A stretch of 64,000 bases of DNA, taken from positions 1 through 64,000 of the forward strand of contig NZ_RHNN01000003.1 in assembly GCF_003946245.1 (NCBI RefSeq), in the 5' to 3' direction. How positions within the stretch are numbered: the first letter of the stretch is position 1; every line of letters starts with the position of its first letter. The notes under the pieces were generated by a model, which had not been told where the DNA came from, searched no databases, and saw only the letters and a program-made list of their open reading frames with translations. The DNA is from Levilactobacillus cerevisiae (GTDB taxonomy: Bacteria; Bacillota; Bacilli; Lactobacillales; Lactobacillaceae). Positions 8,326 through 16,655 of this stretch are shown in pieces. A program made the position numbers and the translations under genes.

Positions 8326-8718
8326 ATGCCATTAATGCGAATCGATATGTTTAGAGGCCGGAGTAAGGCGGAAATCAAAAATATCTTGGACATCTCTTAC
8401 CAGGTGGCCACGGAGGAACTGCACCTGTTGCCACGCGACCGGTACCAAATTGTTACCCAGCACGATCCTGAAGAAATGATTATTGAAGACGTTGGCCTGG
8501 GCTTTGAACGGACGGACAAGTTCCTGATGTTCAGTCTGACCTCCAGTCCCCGCGCCGAGGACGACAAGGAACGCTTCTACGCGCACCTGGTCAAGGCGCT
8601 TGAGGCGGGAACCGGCGTGGCGCCGAGTGATGTGATGATCAATATCGTCGGCAACACCAAGGCGGATTGGAGCTTTGGCGCTGGCGAAGCACAGTTTATG
8701 AACGGCAAACTGGCTTAG
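8326..8718 (+). CDS. Tautomerase family protein
   Basis: A 130-residue cytoplasmic protein beginning M-P-L-M-R-I-D. In the tautomerase superfamily the initiator Met is removed and Pro1 acts as the catalytic base. Length fits the double-size members (about 130 residues) rather than the roughly 62-residue 4-oxalocrotonate tautomerase subunit. The pattern KAEIKNILDISYQVATEELHL, then PEEMIIEDVGLGFERTD, matches proteins annotated as tautomerase family in lactobacilli. The substrate is unknown. AAAGGAGATT lies at the proper distance. It is monocistronic, with a possible FNR-controlled upstream promoter. Confidence 0.8.
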   Translation: MPLMRIDMFRGRSKAEIKNILDISYQVATEELHLLPRDRYQIVTQHDPEEMIIEDVGLGFERTDKFLMFSLTSSPRAEDDKERFYAHLVKALEAGTGVAPSDVMINIVGNTKADWSFGAGEAQFMNGKLA

Positions 8719-8763
8719 CGCGAGCCATGACGGTTGCCCAAAATTTTAAATGACAAGTTAGCG

Positions 8764-8802
8764 GGGATGCCACTAGCGCAGTGATTGCGGCGGGGACATC
8801 CC
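8764..8802 (+). terminator. Probable terminator after the tautomerase gene
   Basis: GGGATG and CATCCC pair around a long loop containing a short CGC/GCG stem, followed by CTTTTGTG. Moderately convincing. Confidence 0.5.
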
Positions 8803-8896
8803 TTTTGTGTGGCAAAATATTAAACGTACGTTCCCCAACTCGCCGCAAATATGATACACTAAAAGAACGCGATTTTGAGACGAAAGGACGTTACGC

Positions 8897-10426
8897 ATGG
8901 CAACCACGATTTTAACCCCGGCCGAGAACCGGTTCTTACAACTGAGTCAGCGCGCACTGGCCTTACCGGCATTGACCCGGTTGATGCCGCTCCTGCGCGA
9001 CCATCCGACCATCAAGGATAGCAGTGACTTCCTGCCGCGTTCGGCTAGGGAAGCCTTGTTGGAGCAGCGCGTCGACTGGCTGGTTCAGAGCAGTGAGGCT
9101 TGGAAATTGCTGGCGGACTCCCCGTACGTGATCAATCCCAGCAACAATCGCTTGGATTGGCGGCACTGTGCGTTGTGCCACAAGCCGGTGCGCTACGAAT
9201 ATCACGTGGTGTTGCGTAAGGACGGCCATAAGATTGTGGTCGGGTCCGAGTGCGTGAAGAAGTTCATGAGTGACGAAATGCAGTACCTGATGACCATCAC
9301 CACGGAGGACAACATCCACGCGGTCGCCCAGTACGACGACCTGACCGAACAGTATCCCCAGGTGCCCGAAATTTTGTGGGACCCGACCGCCTTGCCGCAT
9401 TTACCAGAAAAGCACCAACGGCGGCAACGCTGGGTCCATAACGGGACCAAGAGCACGGTGACCGGTTATCTGAAACGGCCCCAACCGACCCTGCCGAGAA
9501 CCCAGTTGAACCCGTACCTCACGGAATATGACGTGCTCACGGGGATTAACCGGGAAGCGGCCACAGTCGCCCAGCAGACGGCTGAGAGACGGGCTGAGCG
9601 GGAACGACGGCTGGCGGAGGAAGAAGCTCAGGCGGCCTGGCAACACGCCCAACACCAGGAAAGTACGGCGGTCAATCAGTTACGCGCGTCGGCACCGTAT
9701 CAAACGTACCTGCAGCGTGTGGCCAATATCATCACGCAACATTTGCCATTGACGGATTTCAAGACCGTATTGGCGAAACTCGAGATGCCGGTGAGCCTAC
9801 AAAAGTTGGTCAACTCGTATCAACTAGGCGTGATGGCGACGGAGTTTGGCCGAACGGGCCAAATTCAAGCGGCCAGGCTGCAGATTGTACCGCGCTACCT
9901 GGTGGCGGACTTAAATCGGGCCAGCCAGCAACGCGCCAAACAGCGTCAACGGGACTGGTACGACGACCTGTTCAACGCGGCGGTTGGGTTTGACCTGACG
10001 CCAGAGAAACGCCAAATAAGGCTGAAACAGTTGCAACAAGCCTGGGAGGGCCAACAGGTGCCAACTAGTATCTATGCTGACTGCGCCACGTTGCGGGACC
10101 GGCTAACGGCGGGCGAGTCGCTACCAGCCAACTGGCCAGCGCCGTTGCGCCAGGCATTTACGAAGCGGTTAACGGACCAACCAGCAGACCAGTGGGTGCC
10201 AGCAAAGAAGAATCACGTGACCACCAGCCAGTTGCGACGATTGGTGCAGGACAACCCAGACTTCACGACGATGAAGCACCACTATCAGCGGCTGTACGCC
10301 TTGCCAGCAGCGGAAGAAGCGATGACGTTGTCGGCGTTGGAACAGGTGGCGTTGCAACGAGCGGATGCGCGGGAAAAACGAATGGACCAGACGCAAGCGT
10401 TAATTCGAGAACTATTAGATAAGTAA
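8897..10426 (+). CDS. Conserved hypothetical protein with zinc-ribbon-like motif
   Basis: A 509-residue soluble protein with no signal or membrane segment. Residues 91-123 read CALCHKPVRYEYHVVL, then VVGSECVKKF, a C-x2-C...GSEC arrangement seen in phage and plasmid proteins that bind a zinc ion. A charged coiled coil (about residues 225-260, rich in Ala, Glu and Arg) follows. The C-terminal half is Gln/Arg-rich and helical. I do not recognise the function; nucleic-acid binding is plausible from the zinc motif and basic helices. ACGAAAGGACG precedes the ATG. It is monocistronic, with a strong terminator immediately after the stop. Confidence 0.75.
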   Translation: MATTILTPAENRFLQLSQRALALPALTRLMPLLRDHPTIKDSSDFLPRSAREALLEQRVDWLVQSSEAWKLLADSPYVINPSNNRLDWRHCALCHKPVRYEYHVVLRKDGHKIVVGSECVKKFMSDEMQYLMTITTEDNIHAVAQYDDLTEQYPQVPEILWDPTALPHLPEKHQRRQRWVHNGTKSTVTGYLKRPQPTLPRTQLNPYLTEYDVLTGINREAATVAQQTAERRAERERRLAEEEAQAAWQHAQHQESTAVNQLRASAPYQTYLQRVANIITQHLPLTDFKTVLAKLEMPVSLQKLVNSYQLGVMATEFGRTGQIQAARLQIVPRYLVADLNRASQQRAKQRQRDWYDDLFNAAVGFDLTPEKRQIRLKQLQQAWEGQQVPTSIYADCATLRDRLTAGESLPANWPAPLRQAFTKRLTDQPADQWVPAKKNHVTTSQLRRLVQDNPDFTTMKHHYQRLYALPAAEEAMTLSALEQVALQRADAREKRMDQTQALIRELLDK

Positions 10427-10470
10427 GAAGCCGGGCCCGACATAAATTGTCGTGGCGCTGGCTTCTTTGT
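10426..10470 (+). terminator. Terminator after the zinc-ribbon gene
   Basis: AGAAGCC...CCGACA and TGTCG...GGCTTCT form a long hairpin with mismatches, followed by TTGTTTT. It starts at the stop codon. Confidence 0.8.
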
Positions 10471-11066
10471 TTTGGGGTCGAATGATGGTCAATCGTTCCA
10501 CCTCGGGTGAAGGTGCTGGAACAACGACGATCAAGTAGATATTGGTACAGAAGAATGGGGAGCAAGCTGCTAGAAAGTTGAAGCAATTTTGACAAACCAC
10601 GTCGATTTATCCAATCTTTCGCTACTATAGAGTAACGAAAAAATCACTTTGAAAAAGTACGTAATCCCTTACAGCCATAGATGATTGAGGGCGTGTTGCA
10701 AGCCGACAAACGTTATCCAAATTCGTATAGATGGCTAGTTTATATGAACGATAAACAGCTACAATAGTCAGCCAACCGCTAGCTATAAACGCCGGAACGC
10801 CGGCAGATATGGCTTCTCGACAGACGATTAAATTTATTTTAAATATATGCCAGAAAATTGTTTACAACCCAACCATTTGGCCTTGTAATGGGCTTGTTAC
10901 ATAGTTAGTGAAGCGTAACATCCTTTTAGGGGGAGTTGCTATTCCACAACTGATCTTAATGATTGAGGTGCTCATCTTTATACCAAAATCATGACGATCC
11001 TTAGAGATGTTGTCTGTCACAGTGTTTTGGGAATCTAAAGAGATAAATCAAAGGGGTGCTTTATTT
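10471..11066. other. 600-bp intergenic region upstream of the csc cluster
   Basis: No convincing ORF. It changes from balanced to AT-rich composition toward the csc genes. An inverted repeat, TGTTAC/GTAACA, sits around 10898-10922, and several AT-rich stretches (10825-10860) could form promoters. A single TTGACA (10589-10594) has no -10 at a standard distance. Confidence 0.4.
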
Positions 11067-11825
11067 ATGAAAAAGACATTAAGTACAATCGTATTAGCAA
11101 GTGCATTATTACTCGGGACTGTTGCACCAATTGCAGCACATGCAGACGGTCTTTCAGGTTCAACTAATGGTTCCGTAACATTTACTAAACCAGCAGATCA
11201 AACGACACCAGTTGATCCTAATAATCCTGACACACCGTCAGTGACGCCAGGCGATAATGGTGGGACTACACCAAGCGGTCCTTTAACTTTCTTGTACGTT
11301 ACTAAGACACTTGATTTCGGGACGCACGAAACTTCAACCACCGGGGCACAGACTTTCACGGCGGGCACTAATGCAGCTACAGATAGTAAACCCGGTAGTA
11401 TCAGTACGACGACATTTTCAGGCACGACCGCTAATCCTAACTTCGTTACTGAAGTTTCAGATACCCGTGCAAGTAACGCTGGGTGGGAAGTCGATATGAG
11501 TGCAACTAACTTTACAGATGGCACTCATAACTTAACCGGTGCTTCATTGAACTTTAATACTGATCAAAATGCAACAGTCAAAAATTCTGCAACTACGGAT
11601 ACTACAGGTATTTCACAACCAAAAGCTAGTGCTAAGTTAGGTACAACTACTGCAGTTCCAGTTTACACTGCGGCTAAGGGTAGTGGTGCTGGGACGACTT
11701 CATTCCAGGTAGATCCTAACAACATTTCACTAAGCGCCATTCCTGCAAACGTTACAGTTACTGGAGATTCAACGACTTACAGTGGAACTTTGAACTGGAC
11801 ATTAGCTGCGCTTCCTGAATCATAA
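11067..11825 (+). CDS. cscB: WxL-domain surface protein (CscB-like)
   Basis: 252 residues. A Sec signal peptide (residues 1-27, ending HADG) is followed by a Pro/Asp/Thr-rich linker (TTPVDPNNPDTPSVTPGDNG) and a WxL domain with VSDTRASNAGWEVDMSA and a C-terminal YSGTLNWTLAALP. WxL domains bind peptidoglycan non-covalently and display the protein on the wall; in lactobacilli they are encoded in csc clusters with a DUF916 protein and a small LPxTG protein, exactly as here. The start at 11067 has AAAGGGGTG upstream; the longer frame from 11007 has no signal-compatible start. A terminator at 11840-11876 separates it partly from the next gene, suggesting higher expression of this gene. Confidence 0.9.
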   Translation: MKKTLSTIVLASALLLGTVAPIAAHADGLSGSTNGSVTFTKPADQTTPVDPNNPDTPSVTPGDNGGTTPSGPLTFLYVTKTLDFGTHETSTTGAQTFTAGTNAATDSKPGSISTTTFSGTTANPNFVTEVSDTRASNAGWEVDMSATNFTDGTHNLTGASLNFNTDQNATVKNSATTDTTGISQPKASAKLGTTTAVPVYTAAKGSGAGTTSFQVDPNNISLSAIPANVTVTGDSTTYSGTLNWTLAALPES

Positions 11826-11839
11826 TTTTTATTACGAGG

Positions 11840-11876
11840 AAAGGTGTCCATTGGTTAACGAATGAGCACCTTTTTT
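11840..11876 (+). terminator. Internal terminator between cscB and cscA
   Basis: AAAGGTG...CATT and AATG...CACCTTT form a hairpin followed by TTTTTT. It probably attenuates transcription inside the csc cluster. Confidence 0.8.
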
Positions 11877-11941
11877 CATTACATAAAGTGGTACTATTAA
11901 CCTGTAGTACGACAAAATGATGGGTAGGCAGAGGTGTGACG

Positions 11942-13006
11942 ATGCAAGTTTTAAAGAAAATTCAATTGGGGTTATTGTTGTTATTCGGCGTTTTTATTGG
12001 TGGATTAGGATTAGAAAGTGCATACGCGGCTAGTACTGAAAATAATATTGGGTACAACGTGTCCGCAGAACTTCCTAAAAATCAAATCAATAAGCAAAAC
12101 TCGTTTTTCGATTTGAAAATGAAGTCAGGGCAAACCGAAACGTTAAAGGTTCGTGTGAACAATATCTCTAATCAAGATATCACGATTAAAACTGCAATTC
12201 ACACGGCTTGGACGAATTCAGTCGGGCATATTGACTACATTAATCCAACCAAATCGTTTGATCCTTCATTACGTTACAAGATGAGTGATATTAGTCGAAT
12301 ACAAGGTAAGAAAACGTTGACGATTCCGGCTGGTAAATCCAGAGTGGTTTCGGCTGTTGTGAAAGTTCCTAAGAGTTCCTTTAATGGCGTTATCCTTGGG
12401 GGCTGGTACTTTAAAAAGGTAGATAACAAAGTCACCGGTAACGTTAAGGGAGCAACCAATATTCGTAGTGAATATTCGTACGTGATTGGGATGAAGTATA
12501 CTTTGGGGAAAGTGCCAGTTGCAGCCATGAGTTTAGGCAGAGTTGCTGCAGGGTTAAGTAACGGGCACCAAGCGGTTTTTGCCAACTTGAGGAACACTTC
12601 AGCGGTTATTATTCCAAACCTGAAGATGGATACGACAATCACTAATCGGGACAATAATCAGACGGTTAAGCATCTTAAGCAGAGTAATGTTCAGACGGCA
12701 CCAAACTCTGTTTATAAGTACCCAATGTTATTTGAAAACACTACGTTAAAGGCTGGAAATTATCATTTGCATATGGTGGTCAAAAATACTGATCGGACAT
12801 GGGTGTTCGATAGAAACTTCACGATTACCAAGGCACAGGCTAACAAGTACAATCATGAATCAGTTGATAACCAGGGAATGAACATTTGGTTATTGATTGC
12901 TTTAGGTGCGTTGGCAATGCTGATACTGATTTTATTAATTCTCTTGATCATTTACTTGATTCGGAGACGTCGACGTAATGACGAAGACGAGGATGAAACA
13001 AAGTAA
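11942..13006 (+). CDS. cscA: DUF916/DUF3324 membrane-anchored WxL-interacting protein (CscA-like)
   Basis: 354 residues. It has a signal peptide (ends AYAAS) and an extracellular part starting NNIGYNVSAELPKNQINKQN, diagnostic of DUF916 (now WxLIP peptidoglycan-binding domain). DUF3324 lies in the second half (GWYFKKV to TWVFDRNFTITK), followed by a transmembrane helix (about residues 318-340) and an RRRRRNDEDEDETK tail. Family members tether WxL proteins to the envelope. The start at 11942 has GAGGTG five nt upstream and was preferred over GTG 11936. Composition is low in G+C relative to flanking chromosome. Confidence 0.88.
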   Translation: MQVLKKIQLGLLLLFGVFIGGLGLESAYAASTENNIGYNVSAELPKNQINKQNSFFDLKMKSGQTETLKVRVNNISNQDITIKTAIHTAWTNSVGHIDYINPTKSFDPSLRYKMSDISRIQGKKTLTIPAGKSRVVSAVVKVPKSSFNGVILGGWYFKKVDNKVTGNVKGATNIRSEYSYVIGMKYTLGKVPVAAMSLGRVAAGLSNGHQAVFANLRNTSAVIIPNLKMDTTITNRDNNQTVKHLKQSNVQTAPNSVYKYPMLFENTTLKAGNYHLHMVVKNTDRTWVFDRNFTITKAQANKYNHESVDNQGMNIWLLIALGALAMLILILLILLIIYLIRRRRRNDEDEDETK

Positions 13007-13030
13007 TATAGGGAAAGGAGGGCGTTGGTT

Positions 13031-13429
13031 GTGAAAAAAATACTCTTGAGAGTAGTTTTGGTGCTTACATTAGTACTAGGATTTAGTGCGAGCACACCAG
13101 CGCTTGCCAAACATGTTTTTAGCACTGGGACGACAGAAGCGGGGATCACATTTACTGCGAATCCTAATGCCGAGACTGGTAGAGCTGCGGCCATCGTTGA
13201 TAGGCAGATTCCTTCTGCGAAAAAAGCCACAGTCACCAAAAAAACGGTTAAGCCGAGTCCGGGTGTGTTAGTCAAGACGGCTGCAGCAGACGTTATTGCA
13301 GGTCGCTTGCCACAGACGAATGAAACGCAAGCTTTGTTGGTAACAATGTTAGGATTACTCTTGCTAATTGTGATGCTCTTGTTAGCGTTGATTTATCGGC
13401 AAGCACGCCTACTTAGGGAGAGGGAGTGA
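13031..13429 (+). CDS. cscD: Small LPxTG-anchored protein of the csc cluster (CscD-like)
   Basis: 132 residues. The signal peptide ends ALAKH; a short exported segment of about 70 residues follows, then the sortase motif LPQTNE, a hydrophobic helix (TQALLVTMLGLLLLIVMLLL) and a basic tail (RQARLLRERE). Sortase would link it covalently to peptidoglycan. Small LPxTG proteins are the fourth standard member of csc clusters. GTG at 13031 was chosen because AAAGGAGG is about 9 nt upstream; TTG 13025 is too close. The stop overlaps the ribosome site of the next gene, so the two are tightly coupled. Confidence 0.85.
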   Translation: MKKILLRVVLVLTLVLGFSASTPALAKHVFSTGTTEAGITFTANPNAETGRAAAIVDRQIPSAKKATVTKKTVKPSPGVLVKTAAADVIAGRLPQTNETQALLVTMLGLLLLIVMLLLALIYRQARLLRERE

Positions 13430-13435
13430 GTCAAG

Positions 13436-15100
13436 ATGAAGTTGAAGAAAATTTTACTGCAGCTTGGCTTGTTGCTGGCTTTTGTGGGCGTGGGGCAATT
13501 CGTTAATTTGACTAATGCTACGGCAGCCAGTTTGCCATCCGGCAGCACGGCTGTGAGTCTGACAGATGGTCAGGTTTACCAGACTAAGTCTCCTGGGACG
13601 ACTGTTGACGGAGGTAGCAATTATTATTACACCACAAAGACGTATCCAACAATAATTGGTGTAGCGGCAAACGGAGTTGATGCAACTACGCATCGGTTAA
13701 CTACTGACACTACAAAAATTTATATACTGTTTTCCGATCAGATTATTTCAAATGGTACCAGTTATGATGCTGTATATCCGGCCGTTATGACATATGGTGG
13801 GAATTCAGTTGCAACGAGTATGCCAAAGAGTTTGGGTAGTGGAAAAACCGTGAATATGCCAAATAGCTATCAAGAGGTTGATGTGAATCTCAGTAATTTG
13901 GCAAGTATTTTTTCTTCAGGTGGTTATCCTAAACTATATGTCGGTTTACAGTATAAAGCTGGGCAAATGACTTCTGATCAAATTGCCAGTTATTATTTTG
14001 GTACATTTACTCGGGATGCAACCTTTAAGTTTTCAACTCCTGTGACAATCAATAGTACTGCTGGGAGCGGTTCTGTCAACTCAAGCGATACAGTTGTAAG
14101 TGGACAAGCAACTCCAAACGGAACAGTCACGCTTACAGGTCTGACGGATTCAGTTACTACCACCGCTGATTCAAATGGTGACTATTCATTTGACTTAGCT
14201 GGTAAAAGTCTGAAGCAGCTTGGAAGTTCTTCAACAATTACAGTGACACAGAGTAATAAGTTAGGTGATTCAGATAGTGTTACTGCCAAAGTGATGGATA
14301 CCGTTCCGTTAACAATTACGCCCGCAACGTCAAGTCTGACTGTATCACCCGATGATTGGGATACCTATATTGCAGGCAAGTCATCATCCGATATTGCGAA
14401 TTGGTTAGCCAGTCAAGCAGGATTATCAGTGACAAAGCAAGACAGCACAACGCCGTTAACGACAGGTACTGATGGTGATGGCCTAGCTTTTGACACTACT
14501 GACGATACTAGCTTAACCGGTACGATAGCTGGGGGAACCCAGGATGTGGCGATCAATGCCAGTGATACCGCTGGGGATAAGTCAACCACACCCGCTACGA
14601 TTTCTGTGACGCGGGGTGCTGGCCTTCTCCAATTTACTACGGCAGACATGGGTACAATGGTCTTCGGTAATAAAGATGGCATAGCTGTTCCTAGTCAAGA
14701 GACCTTAATTGCACCCGGAAGCTATCAGGTTGGGATTTCTGATACGCGTGCGGCTGAATCAACATGGTCCGTGACGGCTTCAGCGACGGATATGGTAGCT
14801 AGTGACGGCAGTGGTCGGACGTTAAGTGGGCACATTGTTTATGAGAATGGTAGTGGTACGAAAAGTCCACTTGATGGCGATAAACCTGTGCAGGTGGCTT
14901 CTGGCACCCGTGCGAGTGGTACTACCACTACAGATATTGCCAAGAATTGGACACAGAATAGTAACTCATACACTGGAAGCACCAGCGTACCTGCCGGTGT
15001 TTACCTGGATGCAAATCCAGATATCTACGCTGTCGGCGGTGCCTATGGCTATCACGGTACCATTACCTGGGCGTTGTCCGATGCACCAGGTAATCCGTAA
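13436..15100 (+). CDS. cscC: Large WxL-domain surface protein (CscC-like)
   Basis: 554 residues. The signal peptide ends TAASL. An N-terminal region of about 180 residues of unknown fold is followed by an Ig-like segment (about 195-290, STAGSGSVNSSDTVVSGQ, typical of bacterial Ig repeats). A second Thr/Asp-rich segment precedes the C-terminal WxL domain with SDTRAAESTWSVTAS and YHGTITWALSDAPGNP. The protein would be held on the wall through the WxL domain together with the CscA-like partner. The N-terminus is likely the variable, ligand-facing part. Last gene of the csc cluster; a terminator follows at 15135-15180. Confidence 0.87.
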   Translation: MKLKKILLQLGLLLAFVGVGQFVNLTNATAASLPSGSTAVSLTDGQVYQTKSPGTTVDGGSNYYYTTKTYPTIIGVAANGVDATTHRLTTDTTKIYILFSDQIISNGTSYDAVYPAVMTYGGNSVATSMPKSLGSGKTVNMPNSYQEVDVNLSNLASIFSSGGYPKLYVGLQYKAGQMTSDQIASYYFGTFTRDATFKFSTPVTINSTAGSGSVNSSDTVVSGQATPNGTVTLTGLTDSVTTTADSNGDYSFDLAGKSLKQLGSSSTITVTQSNKLGDSDSVTAKVMDTVPLTITPATSSLTVSPDDWDTYIAGKSSSDIANWLASQAGLSVTKQDSTTPLTTGTDGDGLAFDTTDDTSLTGTIAGGTQDVAINASDTAGDKSTTPATISVTRGAGLLQFTTADMGTMVFGNKDGIAVPSQETLIAPGSYQVGISDTRAAESTWSVTASATDMVASDGSGRTLSGHIVYENGSGTKSPLDGDKPVQVASGTRASGTTTTDIAKNWTQNSNSYTGSTSVPAGVYLDANPDIYAVGGAYGYHGTITWALSDAPGNP

Positions 15101-15134
15101 TATCGATTCCTTGAACGATTAATTCTCAAATCTA

Positions 15135-15180
15135 AAACGAGTCGCATCTTCCCAATTGGGGAAATGCAACTCGTTTTTTA
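15135..15180 (+). terminator. Terminator of the csc cluster
   Basis: AAACGAGTCGCAT and ATGCAACTCGTTT pair with one mismatch, plus an inner TTCCC/GGGAA stem, followed by TTTTTT. Confidence 0.88.
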
Positions 15181-15233
15181 TTAGCGTGAAATTCTGACAA
15201 ATTGATGATTAACCATCATCCGTCCCCGCCATA

Positions 15234-15788
15234 TCACAGCGTCACAATCTTCCCCACCGCAATCGGCAAGGTCACGTGGGCGTCGTAGTGGCCGACCGCA
15301 CCGGCGACCGTGGCTGGCAAGGCGACATCGTCCGTGACGCCGTGGATGTAGATGACCCGTTTGTCGAGGGCCAATTCGCTGTCGTTGAAGGTGGCTTTGA
15401 ATTTTTCATCCAGCGCCGCCAGTGGCACGACCTTGGTGTAGGCGAAGTAGCCGTGATCATCCGCTACCGGGTACGCGTCGTTGGGGATGTCCATCTCGTG
15501 GGGCGCGTCGTTGAACGGCACCATGGTCGTGCCGGACACCGCGCCCGTTTCGGGGAGGTCGACAAAGCCGTCGTGGTTCACGTCCTGCGCGCTGGTCGCA
15601 ATCGCCGCGTCCTTGCCGTCGGGGAAGCCGTGAAAATGCTCCCAGTGCTGCAGGTTGTCCGGGGTGTCAAACATTTCAATGTTAATGGTCAGCGTGTCGC
15701 CGTTGATGGTGAACAGCGCCGTCCCGTGAGCCGCCGTGCCAATCACCTGTTCGTTGAGTGGCACGATGTTTGCTTGATAAATTTTCAT
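15234..15788 (-). CDS. Hypothetical CHRD-like protein with EF-hand loop
   Basis: 184 residues, no signal peptide or membrane helix. HWEHFHGF (H48-x2-H51-x-H53) near a strand-rich region resembles the metal-site neighbourhood of CHRD/SOD-like folds. Residues 69-80, DVNHDGFVDLPE, form a canonical 12-residue EF-hand calcium loop (D1, N3, D5, G6, V8, D9, E12). The function is unknown; a metal-binding or redox role is inference. It is divergent from the FNR-class regulator, and a perfect FNR box at 15847-15860 lies near -41 of a TATACT -10 (15820-15825) reading toward this gene, so anaerobic activation is plausible. GAGGAGG precedes the ATG. Confidence 0.65.
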   Translation of the reverse strand: MKIYQANIVPLNEQVIGTAAHGTALFTINGDTLTINIEMFDTPDNLQHWEHFHGFPDGKDAAIATSAQDVNHDGFVDLPETGAVSGTTMVPFNDAPHEMDIPNDAYPVADDHGYFAYTKVVPLAALDEKFKATFNDSELALDKRVIYIHGVTDDVALPATVAGAVGHYDAHVTLPIAVGKIVTL

Positions 15789-15846
15789 GTGAAATGACCT
15801 CCTCGAATTGATGGTTTTAGTATATACTGAGGTCGAGAATTAAAAA

Positions 15847-15860
15847 TTGATAATTATCAA
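15847..15860. promoter_or_regulatory. Perfect FNR-type box TTGAT-AATT-ATCAA
   Basis: An exact consensus FNR palindrome between the divergent CHRD-like gene and the FNR-class regulator. For the minus-strand gene it is centred about 41 nt upstream of the expected start of transcription (the -10 TATACT read on the minus strand). For the regulator it ends 25 nt before the ATG and could allow autoregulation. Confidence 0.75.
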
Positions 15861-15885
15861 GAAAATGTCAAAAAGGAGAAAAAAG

Positions 15886-16530
15886 ATGAGCCATTCGCCG
15901 ATTAAATGTGTTCAGGGAGCGCCAATTTTCAAAGGGCTGGACGATGCCGCCATTGCAGAGTTGGCTAAGATTTCCGTTCACCAGCAGTTGTTCAATAAGG
16001 GCAGCGTGCTGTACGATCCGACCAGCCAGTTGGACCGGATGATGATTGTGGATTCCGGGCGGGTCAAGGTGTATCAGCTCAACGAGAACGGCAAGGAAAA
16101 GGTGCTGTACATGCTGCGGGGTGGGGCCATCGACAGTGAGGCCGCGCTGTTCGCCAACCGGAAGCATTTCAACTACGCTGAGGCCGTGGAAGATACCCGG
16201 ATCTGCTCGATTGGCAGGGACGATTTCCAGGCGCTGTTGCGGCGAGAACCTGACGTGGCATTTAACCTGCTCAACATTTTGGGCGATCGGCTGACGGAGC
16301 TGGAGTCGGTGAGCGCGCTCACGGGGAATTTGACAGCCAAGAACCGTGTGCTGGCCTACCTCCAACAGATTGGCCAGGAGAAACAGGCCGCCGAGTTCGA
16401 CTTACCCGTGAGGAAAAAGGAGCTCGCCAGTTTCCTGGGCATCACGCCAGAAACGCTGAGCCGCCAGTTACACCAGTTGGTGGCGGACGGACTGCTGGCG
16501 ATTGCGGGGAAACGGGTGACGTTGTTGTGA
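15886..16530 (+). CDS. Crp/Fnr-family transcriptional regulator, FNR-class specificity
   Basis: 214 residues. A cyclic-nucleotide-binding-like sensor domain (about residues 18-130, with GRVKVYQLNENGKEKVLYML) is followed by a C-terminal winged helix with ITPETLSRQLHQL. The E-x-x-S-R in the recognition helix is the FNR-class signature that reads TTGAT half-sites, matching the box directly upstream. Cys8 and one further Cys (TRICSIG) are present, too few and wrongly spaced for the classical N-terminal [4Fe-4S] cluster, so thiol-based sensing as in lactobacillus FLP proteins is more likely. The start at 15886 has AAAAGGAGAAAAAAG before it; the frame from 15847 begins inside the FNR box. Confidence 0.88.
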   Translation: MSHSPIKCVQGAPIFKGLDDAAIAELAKISVHQQLFNKGSVLYDPTSQLDRMMIVDSGRVKVYQLNENGKEKVLYMLRGGAIDSEAALFANRKHFNYAEAVEDTRICSIGRDDFQALLRREPDVAFNLLNILGDRLTELESVSALTGNLTAKNRVLAYLQQIGQEKQAAEFDLPVRKKELASFLGITPETLSRQLHQLVADGLLAIAGKRVTLL

Positions 16531-16570
16531 GCGGGTTTTTAGGGAGTAAGAATCAGCGTAGCATCAGAAT

Positions 16571-16608
16571 GAGGTGGGTTCTCCAACCAGGAGAGCCTCC
16601 CTTTTTGC
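16571..16608 (+). terminator. Terminator of the FNR-class regulator
   Basis: GAGGTGGGTTCTCC and GGAGAGCCTCCC pair with G-T pairs, followed by CTTTTTGC. Confidence 0.75.
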
Positions 16609-16655
16609 TTCCCCGTCATACAATCTGCCAAGTAAAAAAGGCCCGCCAAGCACGG

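Noticed and set aside
10589-10628. TTGACA...TACTAT promoter
   Set aside because: The spacing is 28 nt, far from the 16-18 nt optimum.
15276-15797. 173-codon plus-strand open frame
   Set aside because: Exact antisense of the CHRD-like gene, rich in Val/Arg/Asp as expected of a complementary frame.
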